DNA from: Eutypa lata
Taxonomy: Eukaryota > Ascomycota > Sordariomycetes > Xylariales > Diatrypaceae
Assembly (NCBI GenBank): GCA_022661535.1
Contig: JAKULF010000003.1
Coordinates: 6,572,001 to 6,636,000, forward strand
Length of the DNA stretch: 64,000 nt
Reading direction: 5' to 3'
Each line of letters opens with the position of its first letter. Position 1 is the stretch's first letter. Below, one piece after another: positions 1-11,648 of the stretch. A program made the position numbers and the translations under genes. Below the pieces are notes generated by a model. That model saw only the letters and a list, made by a program, of their open reading frames with translations, was not told the origin of the DNA and made no database searches.

Positions 1-1412
1 TCCGCAGCGCCGGCGTCATCTTGACGAACACCATGGCCTTGTTCTCGTCCGTGAGCGCCTTCTCGGCGATCTTGAGCTGCAGGTCGGCGTCCTCGCTCTC
101 GAAGTCACGAAACAGGATCTCGACGGCCTGCTCCTGCCATTTGGGCGGGGCGCGCGCTCGGAACGCGTCCGCGAGCGATAGGAGTCCGTCTTCTATGGAC
201 AGGTTGGTGTTGTTGAAGGAAGGGTGTATGCTGTTGCGCGAGGCTGCAGTGTTGTTGCTGCTGTTGTTGTTTCCATTACTGCTGCTGCTATTGTTGTTGT
301 TGCGGGATGGCGGCACGAAGCCCGAGGTGGTATAGGAGGTTGGTGTATGTGATTGCGCCTGCGACTGTGATGTGGCTGGGTTGGCGCCACCGGATTGATT
401 GTGCTCATAGAAGTCGGACGAAAATCGAGATGGACGGCCCCGGCGTTTTTCGGCGCGCGCGCCAGAGCTAGGATCGGGGTGATTCCGTTTTCGTGATATA
501 GAGGATGTCTGCGGTGCGTGTTCATCGGGCGGTGTCAAGGCGTTGTTGTTGTTAGGCCCCGGAGTTATAGAGGATAGGGGTGGGATCGTAGTCGAGGTCG
601 GTCTACTACTATTACTGTTGTTACTACTGCTACTGAAGGTAGCAGAGCTAGAATTCGCCAGTTGTGGTTGTCGCGATGATGTTTCTGAGTAGGGATTAGG
701 GTTCGAATCTAATAACGGGTCGATAGGCGCTTGTGATGGTTGTGACGTAGATTGCGGTGCAGACGCTAAGCCGGAGACGCTGCCTATGCTTTGCCTTCCA
801 CTACTTGTTACGGGAGTTCCATCCAGGTTTCTACGTCTCGGTTTCATGATCCGTTTGGGTGCACCACCGGATCCTATGACATCGGGGAATAAGATCTCCA
901 TATACTCTTCGTGTTCGAAGGGGCGGCCCCTAAGGGCTTTCGAGAGAGGTTCTTTCTGCCGTTTCCCACAATATGTCAGTTACAATACAGCTAGCGAGGA
1001 AGAAGCTACACCACACTACAATCTACGATGGTCACAAACTTACGTCGAAGTGCTTCCTCCAGGCGTCCTCAGAGGCAGTCACCGTTCTTGTGGCCGGGCT
1101 ATATAGGAAGTCGGGGTCTTCTCTTAAGCCCCTCCACATGCGAAACTTCTTGCGTGCATTGTCAGCTTTGTTAATAAGATGGCTCTTCTCTGGATATGCG
1201 CCGTGCTTGTCCCGCAGAGCAATCGCTGCTCTTTCCCAAGCCCCCGCCTTGAAACTGTGATTCTCCTTGTATCCCAGTTGCATCGACTCGCATAGTGATC
1301 TGAAGAAGGTTTCCTCGTATGCCAGGTTCCAGCTGAAGCGCGGGGTGCGTCGATCTAGGTTACGGTGCGTATTGAACGCAGAGCCCGTCAGCTCAACTTC
1401 ATCGTCCGACAT
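1..1412 (-). CDS. Myb/SANT-like DNA-binding regulator, 3' end outside window
   Basis: Two exons are visible: 1044-1412 and 1-955, joined over an 88-nt intron (GTAAGT...GGCAG, 956-1043). The start MSDDEVELTG at 1412 is chosen because upstream sequence is a short tandem repeat and the domain follows soon after. Residues about 20-122 look like a fungal Myb/SANT-like domain: aromatic-rich NLAYEETFFRSLCES, then SFKAGAWERAAIAL, then SHLINKADNARKKFRMW, with W/F spacing of a helix-turn-helix repeat. The second exon is low-complexity (poly-Ser and poly-Asn runs), has basic patches such as EKRRGRPSR (AT-hook-like, probable nuclear signal), and ends with a helical segment (LADAFRARAPPKWQEQAVEIL) running off the window. 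Such proteins are presumed nuclear; the target is unknown. The intron keeps the frame exactly, which supports the model. Confidence 0.8.
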
Positions 1413-1423
1413 TGTTTCTCCCT

Positions 1424-1456
1424 CTATACTCGATACTCGATACTCGATACTCGGTA
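1424..1456. repeat. Short tandem repeat (ATACTCG) upstream of the Myb-like gene
   Basis: About four copies of the 7-mer ATACTCG lie immediately 5' of the regulator start codon, in its presumed 5' UTR or proximal promoter. Nothing further can be inferred. Confidence 0.7.
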
Positions 1457-2068
1457 TTCCCCGTCCAACTCTGAGGGTTGCCAGTAGCAAAGAACCAAGG
1501 AAATGCCTGGTCAGTCTCTACTGGCGCATCAGTTTGACGGAGTTGCGATGGTCGCAATAACGGTGGGATGACTTGTATCCGTCGGTCTATCTACACTTAT
1601 CTTAGGTAGATATTCAGATAGCCATCAGCAGATAGAAAGGCACAAGGTCCACATTTGCTGCTTATCGCAGCCTAGTAGTTAAAAGACAAGTCAGGCTTCA
1701 CTGGGCTTGGTTTGGTGATTGACGACGATGATCGGATGGTCCCGTTGTGTTGATAACTTAGTAGGGGTGATCCGTAAAAACTGTAACGAAATGAAACGTG
1801 AATAGTGACGGTGGTGAAATCGAGGCAATGGATTGGGAGGGAACGGGAAATCACAAGCGGGGTTTTCTCAGACGGTCGGTTGGTCCATTAATGAGAAGAG
1901 TTTCAAACGGTGCCGATGCCGAAAACATTACAGATAGATTAGGGGCTTGGCTTTCTGTATTTTGCTTAATGTTTACTAGTTAACTACGAAGTAACTATTA
2001 CTTGATTAGCTGTTTTATTATATAAACCTATATACATGTAATTACATACTTACTTAAATAAACTATAA
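1457..2068. other. Intergenic, no gene seen
   Basis: Short open frames exist on both strands but none has family features or splice-supported extension. Base composition falls steadily toward the AT-rich transposon that starts at 2069. Confidence 0.6.
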
Positions 2069-3391
2069 TTATCCGGCCATTTATTCGTTTATATTATAAA
2101 GATAATAAAAACTTTCGTAATTTTTTTCGTTTAAATATTAAATATATTACGTATATATTATAATTTAATATTAAAAAAATATAAAAGTTATTAATTAATT
2201 AAAAAATCGCGTAATTTTAAATCGAAAATATATAAAAGTTATCGATTAATTAAAAAATTACGAAAATTATAATTAAAAAAATAATTAATAAAAAAAAACA
2301 ACGATATATTATTTTTATATTATTTTTATTTAAAGTTATATTTATTATTAAAATTAAAATATCGTCGTTATTATTATAAATTTATATTTAATTAAAAAAA
2401 AATTCGAAATTATTTATAATAACGTTAATAACGTTTTTTTTTTTTTTTTTTTTTTTAAAAGTTCGTTTTTATATTATTAAAGCTTTATAAAATAATAATA
2501 TTATTATTTTTTTTTTTTTTTATTTTTTTCGTTTTCGTTTTCGTTTTTATTATTTATTTTTTATAAAATATAAAGATATTTTTCGAATTTTTTTTTAATT
2601 TTCGCGCGTTATTTTTTCGATATAAAGCGATATTTAAATCGTAAGTTTAAATAATTATATTAATAATATATATAATATAAATTTTAATAAATTATATATC
2701 GTTTAATAATATAAAAATAAATATAAAAATTATTAAAACGAAAACGAAAACGAAAATAAAAATTATTAAAGTTAAAGTTAAATTATTAAAAGTTATATTA
2801 TAATTAATAATATTATAATTATAATAATAATAAAATTATAAATTTATATATTTATAATAAGTTTTTTAATTATTATAAATATAATTTATATAAAAATTAT
2901 TATCGTTTATATATAAATTAATATAAACGTTTTATAAGTTTTTTTTATTATAATAATAAATGTATTTTTATTATATAATAATATTAAAAACTTATAATAA
3001 AGTTATATTAAAGTTTCGATTAAAACTTAAAGCTTAAAAAAAAAATTAAACTTTTTATTTTTTCGTTAATTATAAAAAAAATTACGAAAAAGTTTTATAA
3101 TCGAACGATTTAATAAAAAAGTAAAAAAAAAAATCGTTAATTTTATAATATAATAACGGCGAATTTATTTATAAATATTTTAAATAATCGTTTAAGTTAT
3201 TTCGAAAATAAAAGTTAAAATTAATTAATTATTATAATATATAATAAAATAAAAAGCGAAAAATATATTATCGATTATTAAAGTTAAAGTTAAAATCGTT
3301 TTCGCTTTTTTTTAAAAACGAAAAAAAAAAATAAAAATAAAAAAAAATTATAAATTAAATTATTTTAATTTAAAGGTTAAATTAACGAAAA

Positions 3392-3392
<1 letters not shown>

Positions 3393-3454
<62 letters not shown>

Positions 3455-3483
3455 CGTTATTATTATCGTTATTATTATTATTA
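3393..3483. repeat. (TTA)n microsatellite inside the RIP-scarred element
   Basis: About 25-30 copies of the trinucleotide ATT/TTA, with a few interruptions by CG-containing variants (TTATCG). Confidence 0.85.
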
Positions 3484-3659
3484 TTATTATAATTATTATT
3501 ATAATTTTAAAAAAATAATAATTATTAAAAAGAAAAAAAACAATAATATTAAATTATAATAAGTTATAATTATAATAATAATAATATATTTATATTTTAA
3601 TATATTATATATATTAACTTAAATTATATTATTAAAAAAAAAAATTAAAAAAAATTTAA

Positions 3660-4262
3660 ATATATTTTTTAAAAATATATAATTATATATATAAATATAT
3701 TTAATATATTTATTTAATTTAAAATTATTAAAGTAAATATATTTAATATATTTATTTAATTTAAAATTATTTATAAATATATAAAATTATTAAAATAAAT
3801 ATACTTAATATATTTATTTAATTTAAAATTACTTATAAATATATAAAATTATTAAAATAAATATATTTAATATATTTATTTAATTTAAAATTATTTATAA
3901 ATATATAAAATTATTAAAGTAAATATATTTAATATATTTATTTAACTTAAAATTATTTATAAATATATAAAATTACTTATAAATATATAAAATTATTAAA
4001 GTAAATATATTTAATATATTTATTTAATTTAAAATTATTTATAAATATATAAAATTATTTATAAATATATAAAATTATTAAAGTAAATGTATTTAATATA
4101 TTTATTTAATTTAAAATTATTTATAAATATATAAAATTATTAAAATAAATATATTTAATATATTTATTTAATTTAAAATTATTTATAAATATATAAAATT
4201 ATTAAAATAAATATATTTAATATAATTATTTAATTTATAATTATTTTTAAATATATAAAATT
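3660..4262. repeat. 62-bp tandem repeat array, about nine copies
   Basis: A unit containing TTAATATATTTATTTAATTT recurs about every 62 bp. Some units carry an extra internal duplication of roughly 19 bp (ATAAAATTATTTATAAAT). Copies differ by single transitions. It lies inside the inverted-repeat element, so it is probably an internal satellite of the transposon. Confidence 0.85.
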
Positions 4263-7200
4263 AAATATATAAGTATAATTAATATATTTATTCGATTTAA
4301 AAAATTATTTATTTAAAAAATATTAACTTAAAATTATTTATTTTAAAATATTAAATATATTTATTTAATTTATTTTTTTTATTTTAATTATAATATATTA
4401 ATTTTACGCTTTTTTAACGTATTAAGTATATTTATTTAATTTATATTTTTTATTTTATATATTATAATATATTAATATTATACGTTTTTTAACTTTATTA
4501 TATTAATATTAATTTTTTTTATATTAAATTATTTTATTATATTTAAAATAACTTTATATTATAACTTTAAAGCTTTTATTTTTATTTTATATTTAAATAA
4601 CGTTATAAATATTTATTATAAAGTTTTATAAGCTTTATATAACTTTTTTTAAAAGCCGTTAATAATTTTTTTAAAATTAATTTTTCGTTAACGAAAAATA
4701 TTAATAATATAATTTAATTTATTATTATAAAAAGAATTTTTTATTTTATAATAAAGATTAAAGTTATTATTTTTTTATAAATAAATAACTTAAATAAAAT
4801 ATTATTTTATTAAAAGCTTAAATAATAATTAATAAAGGAAAATATATTTATAAAATAATTATTATTTTCGATATTAATAATAAACGTAATAAAGCATTAA
4901 AGTAAAACGAAAATCATTTAATAATAAAAATTAAAAATATTTTTTAATATCGTTAAGTTTAAAGATTATAATTTTTTTTTTATAATAAATTATATTATTT
5001 TTATTTTTATTTTTTAAAGATTATTAAATAATTTAAAATTATTTTTTTATTTTACTTAATATGTTAAAAGATAATATTTTTAAACTTTAATTAAAAAAGT
5101 TATTATTAAAAAAAAGTTAAGTTTTTCGAAATTTATTAACGACGGCTTTAATTTTAATAAATATATTTTCTTCGTTATATTAAATAATAAAAACGTTATT
5201 AAAAAAGATATTATTATTAAACATTTATTATTTTAAATTATTAAATTTTAATTTAAAATGTTACGTTTTAACGAAATTTATTATAATATATTAAAAAAGT
5301 AAAAATATTTTTATATAAAATTAATACGTTTATTTTATAATATTTATTTATTATTTACGTCGTAAATATTTTATATTAATTTAATCGTTAACTTATTAAT
5401 AAATATTAATAATACGATTAATAAATTTTAAATATTTATTTTTCGATTTACGAATATATAATATTTTAAATATATATTCGTATATTTTTTTAAAAAAATT
5501 TTGTTTTTTATATCGTTTAAAAAAAATCTTTTTATAATAACGAATATATAAAAAATATTAAACTTTAAATATATTAAATTCGTTTTTATAACGAATATTA
5601 AAAATACGTTAAATTATTAATTATTTAACGTTAAAATTATTTATTAATATATATTTTAGTTTTTATTCGTATTTAAAATTATCGTTTTAATCGATAATTA
5701 CTTTTAAAGCTTTAAAAATTATAAAATTATTTTAATATTTAAAGTAAAAAAAAATATATAAAATTTAATTATTATATTTATTACGAACGAAAATAATAAA
5801 AAAATATTATATTTACTTAAATATCGTATTATTATAAGTGAAATTTATTAATGTAAAAATCTTTTTTTAAGTTAATATTTAAATAAACTTTTAACGAATT
5901 TATATAAACTTAATAAAAAGTATATTATTATAAACGATAACGACGTAATTATATTAATAATATATTTAAAAAAGCTTTTAAAATTATTTATTTATATTAA
6001 TAAATTAAGTTTTTTTATTTTTATAAGCATTTATATATATTAATAATATTTAAAATAAAGATTTATTAATTATTTTAAATTTAATTCGTAAAAAGTTATA
6101 AATATTTTTAATTTAAAAGGTTTTAATATATTTTAAATTAAAGGTTTTTAATATTTTATAAATTTTCGAAATATTTTATTTATTAAAAAATTAATTTTTA
6201 ATTTGTTTTAAAAATTATTAAATATAAAGTTACTTTTAAATTTATTTTTAAAAACTTATAAACATTTTAATATAATTTATATTTATACGATTTTTATAAT
6301 AATATTTATAATTATTACTTTAAAAATTAATTTTATTATTATTTTAATATTAAACGTAAATATAAGTTTAATATTAAATAACTTTTCGAATCGTTTTATA
6401 TTTACGTTTTTTATTTAAGTTTTTATTAATTTAAAAATTAAAAAAATATCTTTTATAATATCGATAACGAAAAAACTTTTTAATAATATTATTTTATTAT
6501 TTATTTTCTTTAAAACGTATATAATAAATTAAGTTTTATTATAGTTTTAATTTTTTAAATTTATTTTTTTATATAATTATTATAATAAATAAAAAGATAA
6601 TAAAAAAATTAAAGATTTTTTTTTATCGTTTTATAAAATTTTTAAATAATAAAACCGATAATTTTAAATATTATTTAAATACTTTTAATTTATATATTAA
6701 CTTTATATTAAATTTATTAAACTTTTTATTAAAAGATTTTAAAACTTTAAATAAGTTATAACTCGAGTTATTAAAGCTTTTTTTTAAATTAAAAATTTTA
6801 TTTTAATAACGAAATTTTAAACGTAAACGAAATTAATTTTATTCGGCTTATATAATAACGTTAAGTTAATCGAATATATAATTTAAAAGTAAAATATATT
6901 AACGTTTAAAATATATAAACTCGAAAAGTATAATTTTTTAAAACGCTTTTATATCTTTTTATTTGTTTAATAATGCATTTATAATTATTCGATTTATTAA
7001 TAAAAAAGGAATTTCGAAATTATTAATTATAAAGTTAAAGGTTTTAATATTATAATTATTTATTAAAAAATTAAAAAGTTTAATTTTATCGTTATTAATT
7101 AATAAAGTTTTAATTTATAATAAATTAATAAAATAATATAAAATAACTTAACTTTTTTTATACGTTTTAATAAAAAAAAACGCTTAATATTTTAAATATT

Positions 7201-8045
7201 TAAACTTTTAAATTAAAAGTAACTTTATTATAAATTTAATAAAAAATAAATTAATATTATAAAATATAAAATTAAAAAAAAAAAAAATTTATTATTTCGA
7301 AAATATAATAATTAATAAAAAAAAAATAATAATTAAAAATTAAATAATAAATTTATTATTACGCGTAATAACTTTTTTATATTAAATTTTATAATTTTAA
7401 AACTTTTAATTATTAATTTATTACGAAATTTATTATAATATTAATTCGAAAGTTAAAACGCGTTATTACTTTATATTAATAACGTAATTAATAATTTTAT
7501 TTAAACGGCATTATTAATTAATTTTTTAAAAAACTTTATTAATAAAAATAATGTTATTATAAATAAATTAAAAAGTTATTCGTTCGTTAATTAATTTATT
7601 AAATTAAAATTAATTTCGTAAAATTATTTTACGAAATTAAAATAAATATAATAATATTATTAATTAATTAAAATAAAAAAACGCGTTTATTTAAAAAATT
7701 AAAAAATTAACGAAATAAATACGATAAAAAACGAAAAAGAAAAAAGTTTAATAATCGTTAATCGTTAAAGTAAAAGCCTTTTAAAGCTTAAAACTTAAAG
7801 CTTAAAATTAATAAATTTAAAATTATTACGATAACTTTAAAATCGTTATATATAACGCGTAAAAAAGAAAAATAAAAAATGTTACGCATAAAGATATTAA
7901 TAAATTTTATACGGCTTTAAAACCCCACTGTTTTAAGCGCGATACGCGGCTAAAAAAAAGAAGTAAAGGAATTCGTTACTTTCTTTAAATTCGCTTCGAA
8001 AGTCCATGCCACCCTTGCACTACAAACGAACGGGTGGCCGGATAA

Positions 8046-9042
8046 CGCTTGCGCCTAAGTACATAGTATTTCGTACAACTTGATACTGTAACAGTATAAT
8101 CAACCTCTAATGAAAAGTAATCCAGAAAACGAATGCAGGAGATTCTAAAAACATATTCAAACTTATATAATTCTGCTCAACTCGATGAAATCGATAAGTA
8201 ATGAATACCTAAGGTAGCTTCCACTGTAGGAAGGGTACATCTAGTTATCACCACTCTCCAGACTGTTAATTACCTTTCCCCTTTCTGCCAGCAAAACTTT
8301 CCATGGTGAAAAACAGTCAAGGGTAGGCGTCACGATCCAGAGAACCTATCCTCACCAGCTCTACCAGCACCGTAACAGGTGGGTTACAACGGGTGTATGC
8401 CCGCATGGCGTGCGATTTATCACCATCCTCAGTAACCAGTAGACGCAGCGGCCGCCCTTCACATTACAAGGTTTACATGTTTCTTCGTACATATACGTCA
8501 GTGTTATAATTGATAAAGTGGATGTGCTACCGTCGATGTATCACGATACCCACCCCTCTCAACTTCCAATCGACGTCTGAAATATAGTGGTTATGAAATT
8601 GTATCATCGAAGCATGGGATTATATACTCCTATATTTCCTAGTTCCAAGATCGGGTAGGGAATCTTCAGTTACAGGCTGATGGTAAGATATATACTAATA
8701 CGCCCCTTTAGTAGCACACGTTCTTCACTGGTCATAGATCAGTATGATTGAAAATAACCCACACCAGCCCCATGCGACATGTATCAGGAGCAAGTACATC
8801 GTTAAAGAGTTATATTTCAGTATCGTCATCATAAATGCCAGCATACACACGCTAGCCGGTTATATAACCTCAACAGCTATTGTTAGCTATCCGTCTTGCC
8901 TTAGTGTCTCCTAACACCACAAGCCGCAGCAACCCATTCCGCATTCCACTGCCTTGAACTTTCTCGACCTCAGTCTTGATCCCTCAAGACTAACTGGTCT
9001 ATCGAATGGATATATTCTTGCCACAGCCAGAGCTCAACTCAT
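8046..9042. other. Intergenic, no gene seen
   Basis: Normal composition resumes at the right end of the transposon. No open frame with family features was found on either strand. It includes the 3' flank of the RiPP precursor gene. Confidence 0.6.
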
Positions 9043-9506
9043 TTACTTGCCAATAGAGTAGACAATGATGCTGTAGGTGTCCTGCTCTTTCTCTGCCTCT
9101 CGGACCGCGATCTCCTCCGCCTCGCGCTTGCCGATGGAGTACACGATGATACTATACGTGTCCTGCTCGGACTCCTCCGAGCCCCGCTTCACCTTGGCGA
9201 CGTTGTAGATGTTCTCATCCCCGGCGCTGCTGCGGGCTGCCAGGGTCTCAATGTCGCGCTTGCCGATCGAGTACTCGATGATGCCGTAGGTGACCTCGTC
9301 GATCGACTCGCGCTTGCCAGTCTCCGTCATCCGGTAGGCGAGGAGGTTGTATGCCTCGTGGCGCTTGGCCGCGACTAGTTTTGGGTGAGTAACCGACTGG
9401 ACATGCTACTGTTATTTATAATTATGTGCCACTTACGGTTCTCCAGGGGCGCAGCAACGGCGCCAGCTAGGAGACTAGCAACAATGGATAGCTTGGAGAA
9501 GAGCAT
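9043..9506 (-). CDS. Dikaritin/ustiloxin-type RiPP precursor with Kex2-delimited repeats
   Basis: Two exons, 9437-9506 and 9043-9374, join over a 62-nt intron (GTAAGT...ACTAG, 9375-9436) and give 133 residues. The first exon encodes a secretion signal, MLFSKLSIVASLLAGAVAA, invisible if only the long open frame is read. The rest is cut by dibasic sites (AKR, GKR, GKR, VKR, GKR, terminal GK) into five units. Unit 2 holds YGIIEYSIG; units 4 and 5 hold YSIIVYSIG; units 1 (YNLLAYRMTETG) and 3 (YNVAKV) look like degenerate cores. YSIG just before KR matches the position of YAIG in ustiloxin precursors. Acidic spacers separate the cores. A TTTATAAC box lies at 9561-9570. It should be secreted, cut by Kex2 in the Golgi, and its tyrosine(s) cyclised by a UstYa-type enzyme. 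A pheromone precursor is the main alternative, but there is no W/C-rich core. Confidence 0.88.
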
Positions 9507-10639
9507 TTTGGCAGATGATTCTGGATGAGGAAAACAGGTTGAGAAGGACGGTTTATTGAATCGTTATAAATTGGTCCTCTTAAGGGGGCTGAGGAGCATT
9601 GAAGCCTAGTATATGAAGAGAACACACCGGATACTTATAGACGATCCTCACATGGGGTACGGGATGCATAGGGCCAATATCTCGGCCGTTGCTGTTATAG
9701 GATAAGCAAGAGACCGAGAGACTGGAACGAAAATGAGTCTCGTGGCATCATGGATATCACAGGATAAGAACCTAGTTGCCTAGCGGAACACGGATTCCGG
9801 ATTCCCAGACGTAGGCAAGGTACATTTCGTCGGTTGTACAGCTATGACACTAATAAATTCGCTATATCTACATCTTTAGAAGCGAAATCCAGTCTTCGAT
9901 GTGAATCATCACTCGCTGCCGTCGGCCATTGGTTGCCAGGCTGCCACCCACGTAATTCTGCCTTGCTTTATCGTATATTCGCGACAGACTAACGCCGCCC
10001 GATAGAATACACCAAGAAGAAACAGGAAGGCGGAATGACCAAGTGGCTCGGGAAGTCCCAGATCAGTCATGCTTTGTCTCCAACTCGTTCCTCGAGACAC
10101 AATACTGGTCGCTGTAAAGAAGTCTCGGTCAGTCCTCCCTTTGGTCGCAGTAAGAGACTAGATGACGAGCTTTGAATTCCGTTAAACTTCGATCTCGATT
10201 ATGTATGTAGCTTAATCATCTTCATATTCTAAGCAAAAGACCACCACCAAGACACGATCAGCCCTGATCTCGCAGATCACAGTACATCTATGGAGCTGCG
10301 GCTAGCTAGCCGAGCATCGTATCGTGTCGTGTCGTGCCGCTGACAAGGGGGGTCGAATCGTCATTGCGGCTCCTTCCGGCGATCCAGGGGGTTTTAACGG
10401 AAACTACTGTCTCGAACCGAAGGATTCGACTGTTCGATGCGGGGGAGATAGCTCGCTTACTACACAGCGCCCTCCCGAAAAGCCCGAAAAGGTAAACGAC
10501 GGCTCCGCCATCGACGGCAGTTTCCGCTCCTTATCTTGGGTGGATCCCCGGCAGGACCTTACGTACAAGCGTGTTGGCAACGGAATTTATCATATTTTCT
10601 TGGAGTGGTCATTGTTCTCCTTCGTCACATTGAACGACC
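9507..10639. promoter_or_regulatory. Divergent intergenic region between RiPP precursor and UstYa gene
   Basis: This 1.1-kb stretch separates two genes transcribed away from each other, so it must hold both promoters and could co-regulate them. No recognisable operator was identified. The open frame at 10324-10647 overlaps the UstYa start, shows no family features and is taken as 5' leader. Confidence 0.5.
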
Positions 10640-11648
10640 ATGGATGATATAGTTCGAATATTGACTCGGCTCTTTCATGATCAACCAGGCTCATGGGGAG
10701 CCGAAGAGACAGTCGATGCCAAAGCAGCCTTACTTAAGGAAGATGGAGAACATAGGCGTTTGTCATCTATGAGAGGACAGCGGGAGAGGGGGAGGGGATG
10801 GCTGGTCCTCACAATTTTCAACGGATTGCTATTTACCGGAGCCATAATTCTATATGCTGCCACATGGGTGAAGTTTTCGGGGCGAAACTATTGCCTCAAA
10901 GTGACCTCAACATACTGTAGGTTCTCTAAGCCGAGAGTTTCGGAGTTTCTCACAAGAAAATTGCATCGGGCGCTAATTTCCGTGACGAGCAGCCCCTGTT
11001 TTCGATGATATTGACATGTCGTTGACCTACACGCTATTGAATGGAAGTCTCTGGATCGGAGATAACCCCTCTGTGTGGCGAGGCTCCCCAGATTCCAAGG
11101 AGACGGAGAAGGCCTGGGGAAGCTTCGAAACAGTGAGGCCCATCGCTCTGACAAAGGCTCAAGTCCTAGCAATGGGCAAGGATCCCGCCGCGGTCTCCAA
11201 GTTCAACGATGACTACTGGCATCTGGGCGATGACGCTTATGTCGGTGCATTGGACCTATTCCACCAAGTGCACTGCTTGAATGTTCTCCGGGAAGAGGCC
11301 TTCGGCGACTGGGGACGCGCAGGCGAGAAAAGACCTACATGGGATGATATCCACTGGGTCCATTTGCGGCACTGCACCGACATGTTGATGCAGAACTTGC
11401 TGTGTCATGCTGATGCGGGCTTTCTGACTTACAACTGGGTAGAGCACGAATCGCATCCATTTCCCGATATGAGTGTGCAGAAACAATGCAGGGATTGGCG
11501 ACAGCTCGTCGACTATCGTGACGAGCATGGTGTTAACTTGACGAAATATATCGAATGGGTGAAGCCGGATGGTTTACAGCAGCTCAAGCAGCCTGAAGAA
11601 TATTGGCACCACCGTGGTGAACACGATAAGCCGCATCACCATGACTGA
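10640..11648 (+). CDS. UstYa/DUF3328 family oxidase (RiPP cyclisation)
   Basis: Exons 10640-10916 and 10993-11648 join over a 76-nt intron (GTAGGT...GAGCAG), giving 310 residues; the splice restores TSTYSPVFDDID, a typical UstYa segment after the membrane anchor. Residues 54-75 (WLVLTIFNGLLFTGAIILYAAT) are one transmembrane helix behind a basic cytosolic stretch. The two family motifs HxxHC are present: HQVHC at 183-187 and HLRHC at 216-220. Length matches the family. UstYa-type proteins are thought to oxidise and cyclise core peptides in the secretory pathway, as for ustiloxin, asperipin and victorin; some act in NRPS pathways (cyclochlorotine). Its position 1.1 kb from, and divergent to, a Kex2-repeat precursor supports the RiPP role. 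The C-terminus is His-rich (HHRGEHDKPHHHD). No damage seen. Confidence 0.93.

Larger units (their letters stand above)
2069..8045. mobile_element. Decayed DNA transposon with 49-bp terminal inverted repeats
   Basis: The left end 2069-2117 begins TTATCCGGCCATTTATTCG. The reverse complement of the right end 7997-8045 begins TTATCCGGCCACCCGTTCG. Over 49 bp the ends align without gaps; almost every difference is C-to-T or G-to-A in the left copy, and only about three positions differ otherwise. A TA dinucleotide flanks both ends (2070-2071 and 8043-8044), compatible with a TA target duplication as in Tc1/mariner-type elements, though the palindromic junction makes this uncertain. The 6-kb interior is almost only A and T with residual CG and no open frame, the signature of heavy RIP, so no transposase can be read. 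The right 130 bp have nearly normal composition. Confidence 0.75.

Noticed and set aside
1798..1983. Small plus-strand frame beside the transposon
   Set aside because: Only 61 codons, no features and no upstream or downstream exon; chance frame.
9043..9330. Precursor considered as an alpha-pheromone precursor
   Set aside because: It has a signal peptide and KR sites, but the repeated cores are YSIIVYSIG rather than the short W/C/G/Q-rich peptides of fungal alpha pheromones, and a UstYa gene is adjacent.
9909..10100. 63-codon minus-strand frame between precursor and UstYa, considered as a second small RiPP gene
   Set aside because: No signal peptide, no KR-delimited repeats and no plausible exon partner.
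10324..10647. 107-codon open frame before the UstYa gene
   Set aside because: It overlaps the UstYa start in another frame, has no domain pattern and no splice link. It is treated as 5' leader.
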